Shown: piece after piece, positions 1-7,973 of the stretch | How the letters are laid out: every line of letters starts with the position of its first letter | Position numbering within the stretch: the first letter of the stretch is position 1 | Assembly (NCBI GenBank): GCA_900546575.1 | Contig: URDM01000011.1 | Coordinates: 1 to 51,181 of the forward strand | DNA from: an uncultured Prevotella sp. | GTDB taxonomy: Bacteria; Bacteroidota; Bacteroidia; Bacteroidales; Bacteroidaceae | Reading direction: 5' to 3' | DNA: 51,181 bases | Translations under genes and position numbers: made by a program | Notes under the pieces: model-generated | The model's input: the letters and a program-made list of their open reading frames with translations, nothing else | Database searches by the model: none | What the model was told of the DNA's origin: nothing

Positions 1-314
1 CAAATTTTATTAGTTATATTACGTTAATTAACTCCCTCATTTTCAAACGATTACGTTAGAATTAACAGAGTATTGATAATTGAATTTATTGCTTTATAAA
101 TTATAAGTGTCACTATATATGAAAACTAAACAAGAAAGGAAAAAGAAAACAAAGAAAAGATAAATATATAGGAGTCTTATGTAAGCTCTTGTGTAAGGGA
201 ACAATAGAATTTATCTATTAATGTATAGCTGACATCTTTTATGTATCTATAATAAAAGCGTTATCTTTGTAGCCGAAATCAAAACAACAAATAAAATAAC
301 AAGGAGATAATAAT
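1..314. other. AT-rich leader region with a promoter
   Basis: No convincing gene is visible in this stretch. It is very AT-rich. A Bacteroidetes -7 box, TATCTTTG, lies at 262-269 on the plus strand, about 45 bases before the start codon at 315, and AAGGAGAT at 301-308 is a good ribosome binding site for that gene. A 14-codon lysine-rich ORF at 119-163 is probably chance. Confidence 0.55.
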
Positions 315-716
315 ATGGAAACAAGAAAAGAAATAGCAGCTGAAAAGAAGCGTTGTGGTTCGCATAATTGCACTCAGGCTGTGCTCTGCACCTACCACGA
401 CTTCGCCGGTATGGAAGAAGAAACCATTAAGAATGCTGGTAATGCTTTTGCTGCAGGTATGGGTAATATGGAGGGAACTTGTGGAGCCATCGTTGGAGCA
501 GGCATCATACTCGGACTTGCCACTCAGGACAAGGCGAAGTCCGTCAAGGGCATGAGACAGATTATGGATAAATTCAAGCAGCGCAACGGTGCCACACAAT
601 GCAAATTGCTCAAAGGTGTGGGCACAGGAAAAGTGCTTCGCGAATGCCATCTTTGCGTGGCTGACGCATCTGAATTTCTGGAAGAAATCCTGGAAAAGGA
701 AGGCGTACAGAAGTAA
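315..716 (+). CDS. C_GCAxxG_C_C family putative redox-active protein
   Basis: This is a 133-residue soluble protein without a signal peptide. Its seven cysteines follow the layout of the C_GCAxxG_C_C family of putative redox-active proteins: Cys14 and Cys19 in RCGSHNCTQAV, Cys25, Cys56 in the CGAIVG motif that names the family, Cys96 and a final CxxC at 111-114. Family members are suspected of redox or metal functions, but no reaction is established. The start is supported by AAGGAGAT six bases upstream and a TATCTTTG promoter box at 262-269. Four bases after the stop codon begins a decayed ferredoxin gene, so the two were probably a redox pair. The specific role is unknown. Confidence 0.85.
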   Translation: METRKEIAAEKKRCGSHNCTQAVLCTYHDFAGMEEETIKNAGNAFAAGMGNMEGTCGAIVGAGIILGLATQDKAKSVKGMRQIMDKFKQRNGATQCKLLKGVGTGKVLRECHLCVADASEFLEEILEKEGVQK

Positions 717-720
717 CAAC

Positions 721-825
721 ATGGCTAAGTATAAAGCGATTAACGAGCAAGACCGCTACGTGGCATGTGGCGTTTGTGTGAAAGTATGTCCTAAGGATGC
801 TTGGAAATATGGGATAAGGCTATAA
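721..825 (+). pseudogene. truncated 4Fe-4S ferredoxin remnant
   Basis: The 34-codon frame begins MAKYKAINEQDRYVACGVC and contains GVCVKVCPKDA, the start of a bacterial 2[4Fe-4S] ferredoxin-like protein. A working cluster site reads CxxCxxCxxxCP. Here the first cysteine is tyrosine (DRYVACGVCVKVCP), and the frame stops after DAWKYGIRL, so the whole second CxxCxxCxxxC half is missing. A terminator hairpin follows within 20 bases, leaving no room for the missing part. It lies four bases behind the GCAxxG gene and was presumably co-transcribed. The loss of one ligand plus half of the protein points to a pseudogene; a small functional peptide cannot be excluded. Confidence 0.7.
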
Positions 826-842
826 GGATAATGCGTGGTATC

Positions 843-897
843 AAAAAAAAAGGGAGCACCAAAACTCAGTGTTATGAGTCTTGGCGCTCCCTTTTAT
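843..897. terminator. bidirectional rho-independent terminator
   Basis: A stem with outer arms GGGAGC and GCTCCC and inner CCAA/TTGG and ACTC/GAGT pairings is flanked by an A-run on the left and a T-run on the right. It sits between the plus-strand redox genes and the 3' end of clpB on the minus strand, so it can serve both. Confidence 0.8.
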
Positions 898-937
898 TAT
901 GTCTATGCGTTTCGCTTAGTTGCTGACTCGGTTCTGC

Positions 938-3526
938 TTAGTTGCGGAATACGAGTCCGTTGTTGTCGGCATCGATGGTGATTGGTTGCTCACGCTTAAC
1001 CTCGTCAGAGAGAATCTTCTTAGAGAGGTCGTTGAGTACGCAGCGCTGGATGGCACGCTTTACCGGACGTGCACCAAACTCCGGGTCGAAGCCTTCGTCG
1101 GCGAGGAAGTCGATGGCGGCAGGAGTAACGTTGAGAGTGAATCCCTGCGGCTCGAGCATCTTCTTCACGGCGTTCATCTGCAATGTCACTACCTGGGCTA
1201 TTTCTGCCTTGGTGAGCGGCAAGAACATGATGGTCTCGTCGATACGGTTGAGGAACTCCGGACGTATCGTCTTCTTGAGCATCTCCATAACCTTTGCCTT
1301 GGTGTCGCTGATAACATGGTCGCGGTTCTGAGGCGTGATGCCTGCAAACTGTCCCTGAATATACTGGCTGCCGAGGTTTGAGGTCATTATGATGATGGTG
1401 TTCTTGAAGTTGACCGTTCTACCCTTGTTGTCTGTGAGTCGACCGTCGTCCAATACCTGCAAGAGGATGTTGAACACGTCGGGGTGAGCCTTCTCAATCT
1501 CATCGAAGAGCACTACTGAGTAAGGCTTGCGACGTACTGCCTCGGTGAGCTGTCCGCCCTCATCGTAGCCTACGTATCCTGGAGGCGCACCGATAAGACG
1601 GCTTACGCTGAACTTCTCCTGATATTCGCTCATGTCGATACGCGTCATCATCGTCTCGTCGTTGAAGAGGTATTCAGCCAAAGCCTTTGCAAGTTCTGTC
1701 TTACCTACACCCGTTGTGCCGAGGAAGATGAACGAAGCGATAGGACGTTTCGGGTCCTGCAGTCCGGCACGTGAGCGGCGTACGGCATCGCTCACCGCAC
1801 GTATAGCTTCGTCCTGACCAATTACACGCTTGTGAAGTTCCTCCTCCAGATGCAGCAACTTCTCGCGTTCGCTCTGCATCATTCGCGTAACTGGTATTCC
1901 GGTCCAGCGGCTTACCACTTCGGCTATGTCGTCGGCAGTCACCTCTTCGCGAATCATGGCGTTGCCGTCTTGTGTCGACTTGAGCTGGTTCTGTATCGAC
2001 TTGATGTCGTCGTCGAGCGATTTGAGTTTGCCGTAGCGTATCTCAGCCACGCGTTCGTAGTTGCCTTCGCGCTCGGCACGTTCAGCCTCAAACTTCAACT
2101 GTTCTATCTGCTGCTTGTCCTGCTGTATCTTGTTGACAAGCGCCTTCTCGCTTTCCCACTTAGCACGGAACGAACTCTCCTGGTCTTTCAGTTCGGCAAT
2201 GTCCTTGTCGAGCTGTGCAATCTTGTCGGTATCGTTCTCGCGCTTGATGGCCTCGCGTTCAATCTCAAGCTGTTTCAGCTTACGTGTAATCTCGTCGAGC
2301 TCCTCCGGTACAGAGTCACGCTCCATACGCAGTTTGGCAGCAGCCTCGTCCATAAGGTCGATGGCCTTGTCGGGGAGGAATCGGTCGCTGATGTAGCGCT
2401 CAGAGAGTTTCACGGCAGCTATGCAGGCATCGTCCTGAATACGCACCTTGTGGTGGTTCTCATAGCGTTCCTTCAATCCACGCAGTATTGAGATGGCTGA
2501 AAGCTCGTCAGGCTCGTCTACCATGACCGTCTGGAATCGGCGCTCCAGAGCCTTGTCTTTTTCGAAATACTTCTGGTATTCGTTCAAGGTTGTTGCACCG
2601 ATGCTGCGCAATTCGCCACGTGCAAGAGCCGGTTTCAATATGTTGGCAGCGTCCATAGCGCCCTCGCCACCTCCTGCACCAACAAGAGTGTGAATCTCGT
2701 CGATGAAGAGAATGATGCGACCGTCGCTGTTGGTCACTTCCTTGATGACGCTCTTCAGGCGCTCCTCAAACTCGCCTTTGTACTTGGCGCCAGCCACAAG
2801 CGCACCCATATCCAAAGAGTAGAGCTGCTTGTCCTTAAGGTTTTCGGGCACGTCACCACGAACAATACGCTCAGCCAGTCCCTCAACGATAGCTGTCTTA
2901 CCGGTACCCGGCTCGCCTATAAGAATAGGATTGTTCTTGGTACGGCGCGACAGAATCTGAAGCACGCGGCGAATCTCCTCGTCACGGCCTATAACCGGGT
3001 CGAGCTTGCCTTGGCGGGCTTCCTCAACGAGGTTCTTGGCGTATTTCTCAAGACTCTGATAGTTCTCGTCGCCCGACTGCGACTGCACCTTCTGACCCTG
3101 TCGCAGTTCCTGAATTGCCTTCACTGTTTCAGCCTCCGTCATGCCGGCATCCTTCAGAATGCGGCTTGCAGTAGAATTTACCTGAAGCAGGGCGAGCAAT
3201 ATCGGCTCAACGCTTGTGAACTCGTCGCCGTTCTTGGTGGCGAAGTCCTGCGCACGCTGAAGCACGCTGTTGGCATCGTTAGAGAGATATGGCTGTCCAC
3301 CTTGAACGCGTGGCAGTCGCTGTATCTCGCTGTCGACAACTGTGTCTATTTGATTGGCATTGACTCCGAGCTTCTGGAAGATGTATGTGGCTACGTCTTT
3401 GGCCTTCACCATCACACCCTTCAGCAGGTGTACCGGCTCAATGCTCTGTTGTCCTTGGCGCTGTGCAGTGTTGACAGCCTCCTGAACAACCTCTTGGGCT
3501 TTGATTGTGAATTTGTCGAATGTCAT
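938..3526 (-). CDS. clpB: ATP-dependent chaperone ClpB
   Basis: This is an 862-residue Hsp100 disaggregase, full length for the family. It works in the cytoplasm with DnaK to pull proteins out of aggregates. Visible in order are two N-terminal Clp repeats (to about 145), the first AAA+ module with Walker A GEPGTGKT at 204-211 and a DEIHTL Walker B, the long charged coiled-coil M domain rich in E, K and R (about 400-530) that separates ClpB from ClpA/C, the second AAA+ module with GTTGVGKT, and the C-terminal ClpB domain. AAAGGAG lies just upstream of the ATG at 3526. No standard TAnnTTTG box was found in the upstream 200 bases, which would fit a stress-specific sigma factor, but that is inference. 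Confidence 0.98.
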   Translation of the reverse strand: MTFDKFTIKAQEVVQEAVNTAQRQGQQSIEPVHLLKGVMVKAKDVATYIFQKLGVNANQIDTVVDSEIQRLPRVQGGQPYLSNDANSVLQRAQDFATKNGDEFTSVEPILLALLQVNSTASRILKDAGMTEAETVKAIQELRQGQKVQSQSGDENYQSLEKYAKNLVEEARQGKLDPVIGRDEEIRRVLQILSRRTKNNPILIGEPGTGKTAIVEGLAERIVRGDVPENLKDKQLYSLDMGALVAGAKYKGEFEERLKSVIKEVTNSDGRIILFIDEIHTLVGAGGGEGAMDAANILKPALARGELRSIGATTLNEYQKYFEKDKALERRFQTVMVDEPDELSAISILRGLKERYENHHKVRIQDDACIAAVKLSERYISDRFLPDKAIDLMDEAAAKLRMERDSVPEELDEITRKLKQLEIEREAIKRENDTDKIAQLDKDIAELKDQESSFRAKWESEKALVNKIQQDKQQIEQLKFEAERAEREGNYERVAEIRYGKLKSLDDDIKSIQNQLKSTQDGNAMIREEVTADDIAEVVSRWTGIPVTRMMQSEREKLLHLEEELHKRVIGQDEAIRAVSDAVRRSRAGLQDPKRPIASFIFLGTTGVGKTELAKALAEYLFNDETMMTRIDMSEYQEKFSVSRLIGAPPGYVGYDEGGQLTEAVRRKPYSVVLFDEIEKAHPDVFNILLQVLDDGRLTDNKGRTVNFKNTIIIMTSNLGSQYIQGQFAGITPQNRDHVISDTKAKVMEMLKKTIRPEFLNRIDETIMFLPLTKAEIAQVVTLQMNAVKKMLEPQGFTLNVTPAAIDFLADEGFDPEFGARPVKRAIQRCVLNDLSKKILSDEVKREQPITIDADNNGLVFRN

Positions 3527-3729
3527 ATTTTGTTCTCCTTTCTTGATTTATTCTGATTTCTTGTATTAAAGCTTTTCGCTTTCGGTAACTATAAACACAA
3601 ACTATATTCCATAGCTTGTCTGGCTGACAAAATGACAGAATAACGTATTGAAAACCAATAAGTTACTGACATAATGGCAGGAATATGGGGCAAAAAGGGC
3701 TGCAATGGAATTCAGTAGTACTTCTAATG

Positions 3730-3766
3730 GTAGGAGGTTATGGCGTCCTCGCCATAACCTGAGCAG
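3730..3766. repeat. single REP-like hairpin, GTAGGAGG family
   Basis: This element begins GTAGGAGG and contains a palindrome, GGTTATGGCG then TCCT then CGCCATAACC, followed by TGAGCAG. Close relatives occur as inverted pairs at 14134-14249 and 37431-37518. The compensatory change GGTTATGG/CCATAACC against GGCTATGG/CCATAGCC in the other copies shows that the stem is conserved rather than the exact bases. The GTAG head next to an imperfect palindrome is the hallmark of REP elements mobilised by RAYT (TnpA-REP) transposases in other bacteria; no such gene lies in this window. Confidence 0.75.
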
Positions 3767-3913
3767 CAATTCGGTATTAAGAGTGTGTGTTAAAAGTCAG
3801 TTATGCCATGCAATATCATTACCAAATCCCAACCCTATATATATAATAAGGTGTACCCCCTTGTATTCCATCCTTTTATTTCCAGTTTCCCCAATCTAAA
3901 ACCCCTGCTTTTC

Positions 3914-4018
3914 AAAAGGAGTCCTTTTGCCTTCCAAAACGAGTCCTTTTACTCACCAAAAGGAGTCCTTTTGCAATCCAAAACGAATCCTTTTACTCGC
4001 CAAAAGGAGTCCTTTTGC
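3914..4018. repeat. five-unit 22-bp palindromic array, copy 1
   Basis: Five tandem units of 22 bp are present. Each has a 15-bp core AAAAGGAGTCCTTTT (7-bp arms around one central base) and a 7-bp variable spacer usually ending in CC. Units 2 and 4 read AAAACGAG/AAAACGAA instead of AAAAGGAG. The array lies in the 734-base gap between divergent clpB and nanT, about 240 bases ahead of nanT. Three further arrays of this type, each also of five units, occur in the window. Confidence 0.9.
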
Positions 4019-4131
4019 AAAACCATAGGATTGCACCCATAATTCAGAGTGGTTTTTGCTGTAATTTAGAGGTGTTACTTTATTAAAAATAGTAAATAAA
4101 TTAATTGTGTTTAAAAAATATTTTATTTAAC

Positions 4132-4162
4132 TTGCTTAATATAGAAAAAAAGTATACTTTTG
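4132..4162 (+). promoter_or_regulatory. promoter of the nan operon
   Basis: A -7 box TACTTTTG at 4155-4162 lies 20 bases behind a TTG-containing -33 element at 4132-4134, matching the Bacteroidetes primary promoter pattern. The leader to the transporter start codon is about 90 bases and contains no obvious Shine-Dalgarno sequence. Confidence 0.65.
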
Positions 4163-4260
4163 CAAAGTAAATATCAGATACAGATAAAATCAACTGTATG
4201 TACGACTAATCGAATAAACTAAAACCCAAATATTAAGTATACACTAACTGATAGAAACTG

Positions 4261-5499
4261 ATGAAAAGAAGTAAGTTTTACCCGTGGGTAGTCGTTGCGC
4301 TGCTCTGGGTTGTGGCCTTATTGAATTACATGGACCGTCAGATGCTCTCCACAATGCAGGAGGCTATGAAGGCCGACATCGCCGAATTGAACAAAGCTGA
4401 GGCTTTTGGTGCGTTGATGGCGGTTTTCCTTTGGATATACGGAATTGTAAGTCCGTTTGCCGGAGTGGTAGCCGACCGTGTGAGCCGAAAGAAGCTCGTA
4501 GTAGGCAGTTTGTTCGTCTGGTCAGCCGTGACATATCTTATGGGCTATGCCACCGACTTTCAGCAGCTCTATTGGTTGCGTGCTCTTATGGGTATAAGCG
4601 AGGCGCTTTACATCCCGTCGGCACTCTCGCTCATAGCCGACTGGCACGAAGGCAAGTCGCGTTCGCTCGCCATTGGCATCCACATGACCGGTCTTTACGT
4701 AGGTCAGGCAATAGGTGGATTCGGCGCAACAGTTGCCGCCATCTTCTCATGGCACTCTACATTCCACTGGTTTGGCATCATCGGTATAGTCTACTCGGTA
4801 GTGCTCGCCCTTCTGCTGCATGACAAGCATCAGGGCACAGCAGCCGTAGCAGCTGCCAATCCCGATGCTGGTAAGCCTAAGGAGACCGTCTGGCGCGGAC
4901 TTAGCGTGGTGTTCTCTACCTGGGCTTTCTGGGTGATTCTAATCTATTTTGCCGTTCCGAGTCTGCCGGGTTGGGCCACCAAGAACTGGTTGCCAACGCT
5001 GTTTGCCGAGAATCTCGGCATCCCTATGTCGCAAGCCGGACCTATGTCGACCATTACCATTGCCGCTTCGTCGTTCATCGGTGTCATCGTGGGTGGCGTA
5101 TTGTCTGACAAGTGGGTGCTGCGCAACATACGCGGACGTGTCTATACCAGCGCCATCGGACTCGGTATGACCATCCCTGCACTCGTATTGCTGGGCTTCG
5201 GCCATAGTATCGTGGCTGTAGTAGGAGCCGGACTGCTCTTCGGTATGGGCTACGGAATGTTCGACGCCAACAACATGCCTATACTCTGCCAGATTATTTC
5301 TGCCAAGTATCGCGCCACAGCTTACGGTGTCATGAACATGGTGGGCGTGTTTGCCGGTGCTGCCGTGACACACCTGTTGGGCAAGTGGACCGACGGAGGC
5401 AACCTCGGACTTGGTTTTGCCGTGCTGGGATGCATCGTGCTCGTGGCTCTCGTGCTGCAGCTGGGTTGTCTGAAGCCTACAACCGACAACAAGGAGTAA
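4261..5499 (+). CDS. nanT: MFS transporter, probable sialic acid permease
   Basis: This 412-residue inner-membrane protein of the major facilitator superfamily has about 12 hydrophobic segments. The loop after segment 2 carries the MFS signature-like GVVADRVSRKK, and NYMDRQ in segment 1 is typical of organic anion:H+ symporters. It is the first gene of a run transporter, N-acetylneuraminate lyase, epimerase. The same three functions form the nanLET operon known in Bacteroides fragilis, so the inferred substrate is N-acetylneuraminate entering from the periplasm. The lyase gene starts 70 bases downstream. MFS membership is certain; the substrate rests on gene context. Other sugar acids are possible. 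Confidence 0.88.
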   Translation: MKRSKFYPWVVVALLWVVALLNYMDRQMLSTMQEAMKADIAELNKAEAFGALMAVFLWIYGIVSPFAGVVADRVSRKKLVVGSLFVWSAVTYLMGYATDFQQLYWLRALMGISEALYIPSALSLIADWHEGKSRSLAIGIHMTGLYVGQAIGGFGATVAAIFSWHSTFHWFGIIGIVYSVVLALLLHDKHQGTAAVAAANPDAGKPKETVWRGLSVVFSTWAFWVILIYFAVPSLPGWATKNWLPTLFAENLGIPMSQAGPMSTITIAASSFIGVIVGGVLSDKWVLRNIRGRVYTSAIGLGMTIPALVLLGFGHSIVAVVGAGLLFGMGYGMFDANNMPILCQIISAKYRATAYGVMNMVGVFAGAAVTHLLGKWTDGGNLGLGFAVLGCIVLVALVLQLGCLKPTTDNKE

Positions 5500-5569
5500 T
5501 GCTACGTCAGACACATATTATATATAAATATAAGGTTTAATATTACATACTTTTAAATACAAACAGACT

Positions 5570-6487
5570 ATGGAAAAGATTATCGGACTTATCGACGCTC
5601 CGTTTACACCTTTCTATGCAAACGGTGACGTCAATCTTGAACCAATCGAGGCTTATGCCAAGATGTTGCAGAAGAACGGACTCAAGGGCGTTTTCATCAA
5701 CGGTTCGTCAGGCGAAGGCTATATGCTCACCACCGAGGAGCGCATGCAGCTTGCCGAGCGTTGGGTGTCGGTAGCTCCGGAGGGCTTCAAGGTGATAGTA
5801 CATGTAGGCAGCTGCTGCCTGCGTGAGAGTGTGCGTCTGGCTGAGCATGCACAGAAAATCGGTGCATGGGGTATCGGTTCGATGGCTCCTCCATTCCCGA
5901 AAATCGGTCGCATAGAGGAACTTGTGGAGTACTGCGAGACTATCGCCAACGCCGCTCCCAACCTTCCCTTCTACTACTATCATATCCCTGCATTCAACGG
6001 TGCTTATCTGCCTATGCTCGACTTGCTGAAGGCTGTCGATGGCCGCATAGCCAACTTTGCCGGCATCAAGTACACATACGAGTCGCTCTATGAGTACAAC
6101 CAGTGTCGTCTCTATGCCGATGGCAAGTATGATATGCTCCATGGTCAGGACGAGACAATACTCCCGAGCCTTGCACAGGGTGGCGCTCGCGGTGGCATCG
6201 GTGGTACAACCAACTACAACGGACGTGAGCTTACAGGCATCATCGAGGCTTGGAACAACGGCGACATCGAGACAGCACGCGAGAAGCAGAACTTCTCACA
6301 GGCCGTAATCAACGTAATCTGCCACTTCCGCGGCAACATCGTTGGCGGCAAGCGCATCATGAAGCTCCTCGGGTTCGACCTCGGACCAAACCGTGTACCG
6401 TTCCGCAACATGACTGATGAGGAAGAGGCTCAGATGAAGAAGGAGCTTGAGGAAATAGGTTTCTTTGAGCGTGCCAACAAGTTCTAA
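5570..6487 (+). CDS. nanL: N-acetylneuraminate lyase
   Basis: This 305-residue cytoplasmic class I aldolase of the DHDPS/NAL superfamily splits N-acetylneuraminate into N-acetylmannosamine and pyruvate. The Schiff-base lysine is Lys167 in FAGIKYT, the proton-shuttling tyrosine is Tyr137 in FYYYHIP, and the carboxylate-binding loop is GSSGEG at 45-50. These positions agree with Tyr137, Lys165 and Ser47 of E. coli NanA. Placement between the MFS transporter and the epimerase confirms lyase rather than dihydrodipicolinate synthase activity. The next gene begins 33 bases after the stop, so the three are probably one transcript from the promoter at 4155-4162. Confidence 0.93.
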   Translation: MEKIIGLIDAPFTPFYANGDVNLEPIEAYAKMLQKNGLKGVFINGSSGEGYMLTTEERMQLAERWVSVAPEGFKVIVHVGSCCLRESVRLAEHAQKIGAWGIGSMAPPFPKIGRIEELVEYCETIANAAPNLPFYYYHIPAFNGAYLPMLDLLKAVDGRIANFAGIKYTYESLYEYNQCRLYADGKYDMLHGQDETILPSLAQGGARGGIGGTTNYNGRELTGIIEAWNNGDIETAREKQNFSQAVINVICHFRGNIVGGKRIMKLLGFDLGPNRVPFRNMTDEEEAQMKKELEEIGFFERANKF

Positions 6488-6520
6488 ACCATCGTCGGCT
6501 GACGAACAAACAATAAAGAA

Positions 6521-7708
6521 ATGAACGTAAAAGAATATATTCAGTCTTGGGCAGACTCGTACAAGAAGGATCTGACCGAGAACATCATGCCGTTCTGGAT
6601 GGAACACGGTTGGGACCGGGTCAATGGCGGTGTCTATACTTGCGTAAATCGCGACGGATCGTTGATGGATACAACCAAGTCGGTATGGTTTCAGGGCCGT
6701 TTTGCATTCATTTGCGCCTTTGCATACAACAATATCGAGAAGAACCAGGAGTGGCTCGACGCAGCCAAGTCGACACTTGAGTTCATCGAGAAGCATTGCT
6801 TCGACGAGCAGGGCCACATGTATTTCTCGGTGACAGCCGAAGGACAGCCCTTGCGCAAGCGCCGTTATGTATTCTCGGAGACATTCGCAGCGATAGCAAT
6901 GTCGGAGTATGCACTCGCCACAGGCGACCAGCATTGGGCACAGCGCGCACTCCAGGTGTTCGAGGATACACAGCGCTTCCTCGCCACTCCGGGCTTCCTG
7001 CCTGCCAAGTTTGAGCCGAACGTGCAGATGCAGAGCCACAGCATCATCATGATTCTCATCAATGTGGGCTCTTGCATACGCAAGGTCATCGACGACCCGA
7101 AGCTCACTGCACAGATTGACGAGTCTGTCGAGAAACTCAAGAAATACTTCATCCACCCCGAATTCAAGTGTCTGCTTGAGACAGTAGGAATGAACGGCGA
7201 GTTCATCGACACCAACGAAACCCGCACAATCAACCCCGGCCATTGCATCGAGACATCATGGTTTATCATGGAAGAGGCAAAGCTGCGCGGTTGGGACAAG
7301 CCTATGTTCGATATGGCTCTTCAAATTCTTGACTGGTCATGGGACTGGGGTTGGGACAAACAATACGGTGGAATCATCAACTTCCGCGACTGTAAGAACC
7401 TCCCGGTGCAGGACTATTCGCAGGACATGAAGTTCTGGTGGCCGCAGTGCGAGACCATCATCGCATCGCTCTATGCCTATCTCGGCACCGGCGACGAGAA
7501 GTATCTGTATCGTCATGAGCGCATCAGCGAGTGGACATACGCCCACTTCCCCGATGCCGAATACGGCGAGTGGTATGGCTATCTGCATCGCGACGGCACA
7601 GTGGCACAGCCCGCTAAGGGCAACCTTTTCAAAGGTCCGTTCCATATTCCGCGCATGATGATCAAGAGCTATATGCTCTGCCAGGAGATATTGAAGAAAC
7701 TTGGTTAG
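6521..7708 (+). CDS. nanE: N-acylglucosamine 2-epimerase (ManNAc to GlcNAc)
   Basis: This 395-residue protein belongs to the AGE family of alpha6/alpha6-barrel epimerases (renin-binding-protein type), which is unrelated in sequence to the TIM-barrel NanE of enterobacteria. It converts the N-acetylmannosamine made by the lyase into N-acetylglucosamine without phosphorylation. Family features include the Trp-rich N-terminus (FWMEHGWDRVNGGVYT), the RHPxRP-region counterpart, NPGHCIETSWFIMEEA, and the HxPRMMIK-like end FHIPRMMIKSY. Coupling to a glucokinase or hexokinase elsewhere would feed GlcNAc-6-P metabolism, as in the Bacteroides NanLET route. The start is supported by co-linearity with homologues and tight spacing to the lyase gene. 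Confidence 0.92.
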   Translation: MNVKEYIQSWADSYKKDLTENIMPFWMEHGWDRVNGGVYTCVNRDGSLMDTTKSVWFQGRFAFICAFAYNNIEKNQEWLDAAKSTLEFIEKHCFDEQGHMYFSVTAEGQPLRKRRYVFSETFAAIAMSEYALATGDQHWAQRALQVFEDTQRFLATPGFLPAKFEPNVQMQSHSIIMILINVGSCIRKVIDDPKLTAQIDESVEKLKKYFIHPEFKCLLETVGMNGEFIDTNETRTINPGHCIETSWFIMEEAKLRGWDKPMFDMALQILDWSWDWGWDKQYGGIINFRDCKNLPVQDYSQDMKFWWPQCETIIASLYAYLGTGDEKYLYRHERISEWTYAHFPDAEYGEWYGYLHRDGTVAQPAKGNLFKGPFHIPRMMIKSYMLCQEILKKLG

Positions 7709-7743
7709 TATAATTCAGAACTTTTGCAAGTTCAGAGAATTCA

Positions 7744-7863
7744 GTAGTTAAAGGAGTTAAGAAGTTAAGCCAAATGCTTATAATGCTATATCAAGCAAAA
7801 AAAACTAATGGCTTAACTCCTTAGCGACCGTAGGGCGCGACAACTCCTTAACTTCTTAACTAC
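7744..7863. repeat. inverted repeat of GTTAAGGAGTTAAG type
   Basis: The left arm at about 7744-7771 (AGTTAAAGGAGTTAAGAAG then TTAAGCC) is matched in inverse orientation by GGCTTAACTCC at 7810-7820 and, after a 22-base interruption containing GACCGTAGGGCGCGAC, by AACTCCTTAACTTCTTAACT at 7842-7861. The transcript can form long imperfect hairpins. It follows directly on the epimerase gene. Low-complexity repeats of this style look like a dispersed intergenic family, but no second copy of exactly this sequence is in the window. Confidence 0.7.
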
Positions 7864-7901
7864 TTTCGCTTGCGAAACTTAAATATAATTCTTATATGAT
7901 A

Positions 7902-7950
7902 GGGTGTGGCAAAAGCTTGACGTGCAAGCCGTGCCACACCCTTTTGTTTT
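7902..7950 (+). terminator. strong hairpin with T-rich tail ahead of the kelch gene
   Basis: A 10-bp perfect stem GGGTGTGGCA/TGCCACACCC encloses a second stem GCTTG/CAAGC and is followed by CTTTTGTTTT. It has the form of a rho-independent terminator for the nan operon. It ends only 23 bases before the ATG at 7974, and no TAnnTTTG box was found between the hairpin and that start, so the downstream gene must rely on read-through or on an unrecognised promoter. Confidence 0.8.
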
Positions 7951-7973
7951 ATAACAAACTTAGATTGTGCCCG

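Noticed and set aside
119..163. 14-codon lysine-rich ORF MKTKQERKKKTKKR
   Set aside because: The A-rich base composition explains the lysines; there is no ribosome binding site or recognised family, and it lies upstream of the promoter box of the next gene.
3914..4018. CRISPR array
   Set aside because: The repeats are palindromic 15-mers with only 7-bp spacers and five units; spacers are too short to be guides and no cas gene is present.
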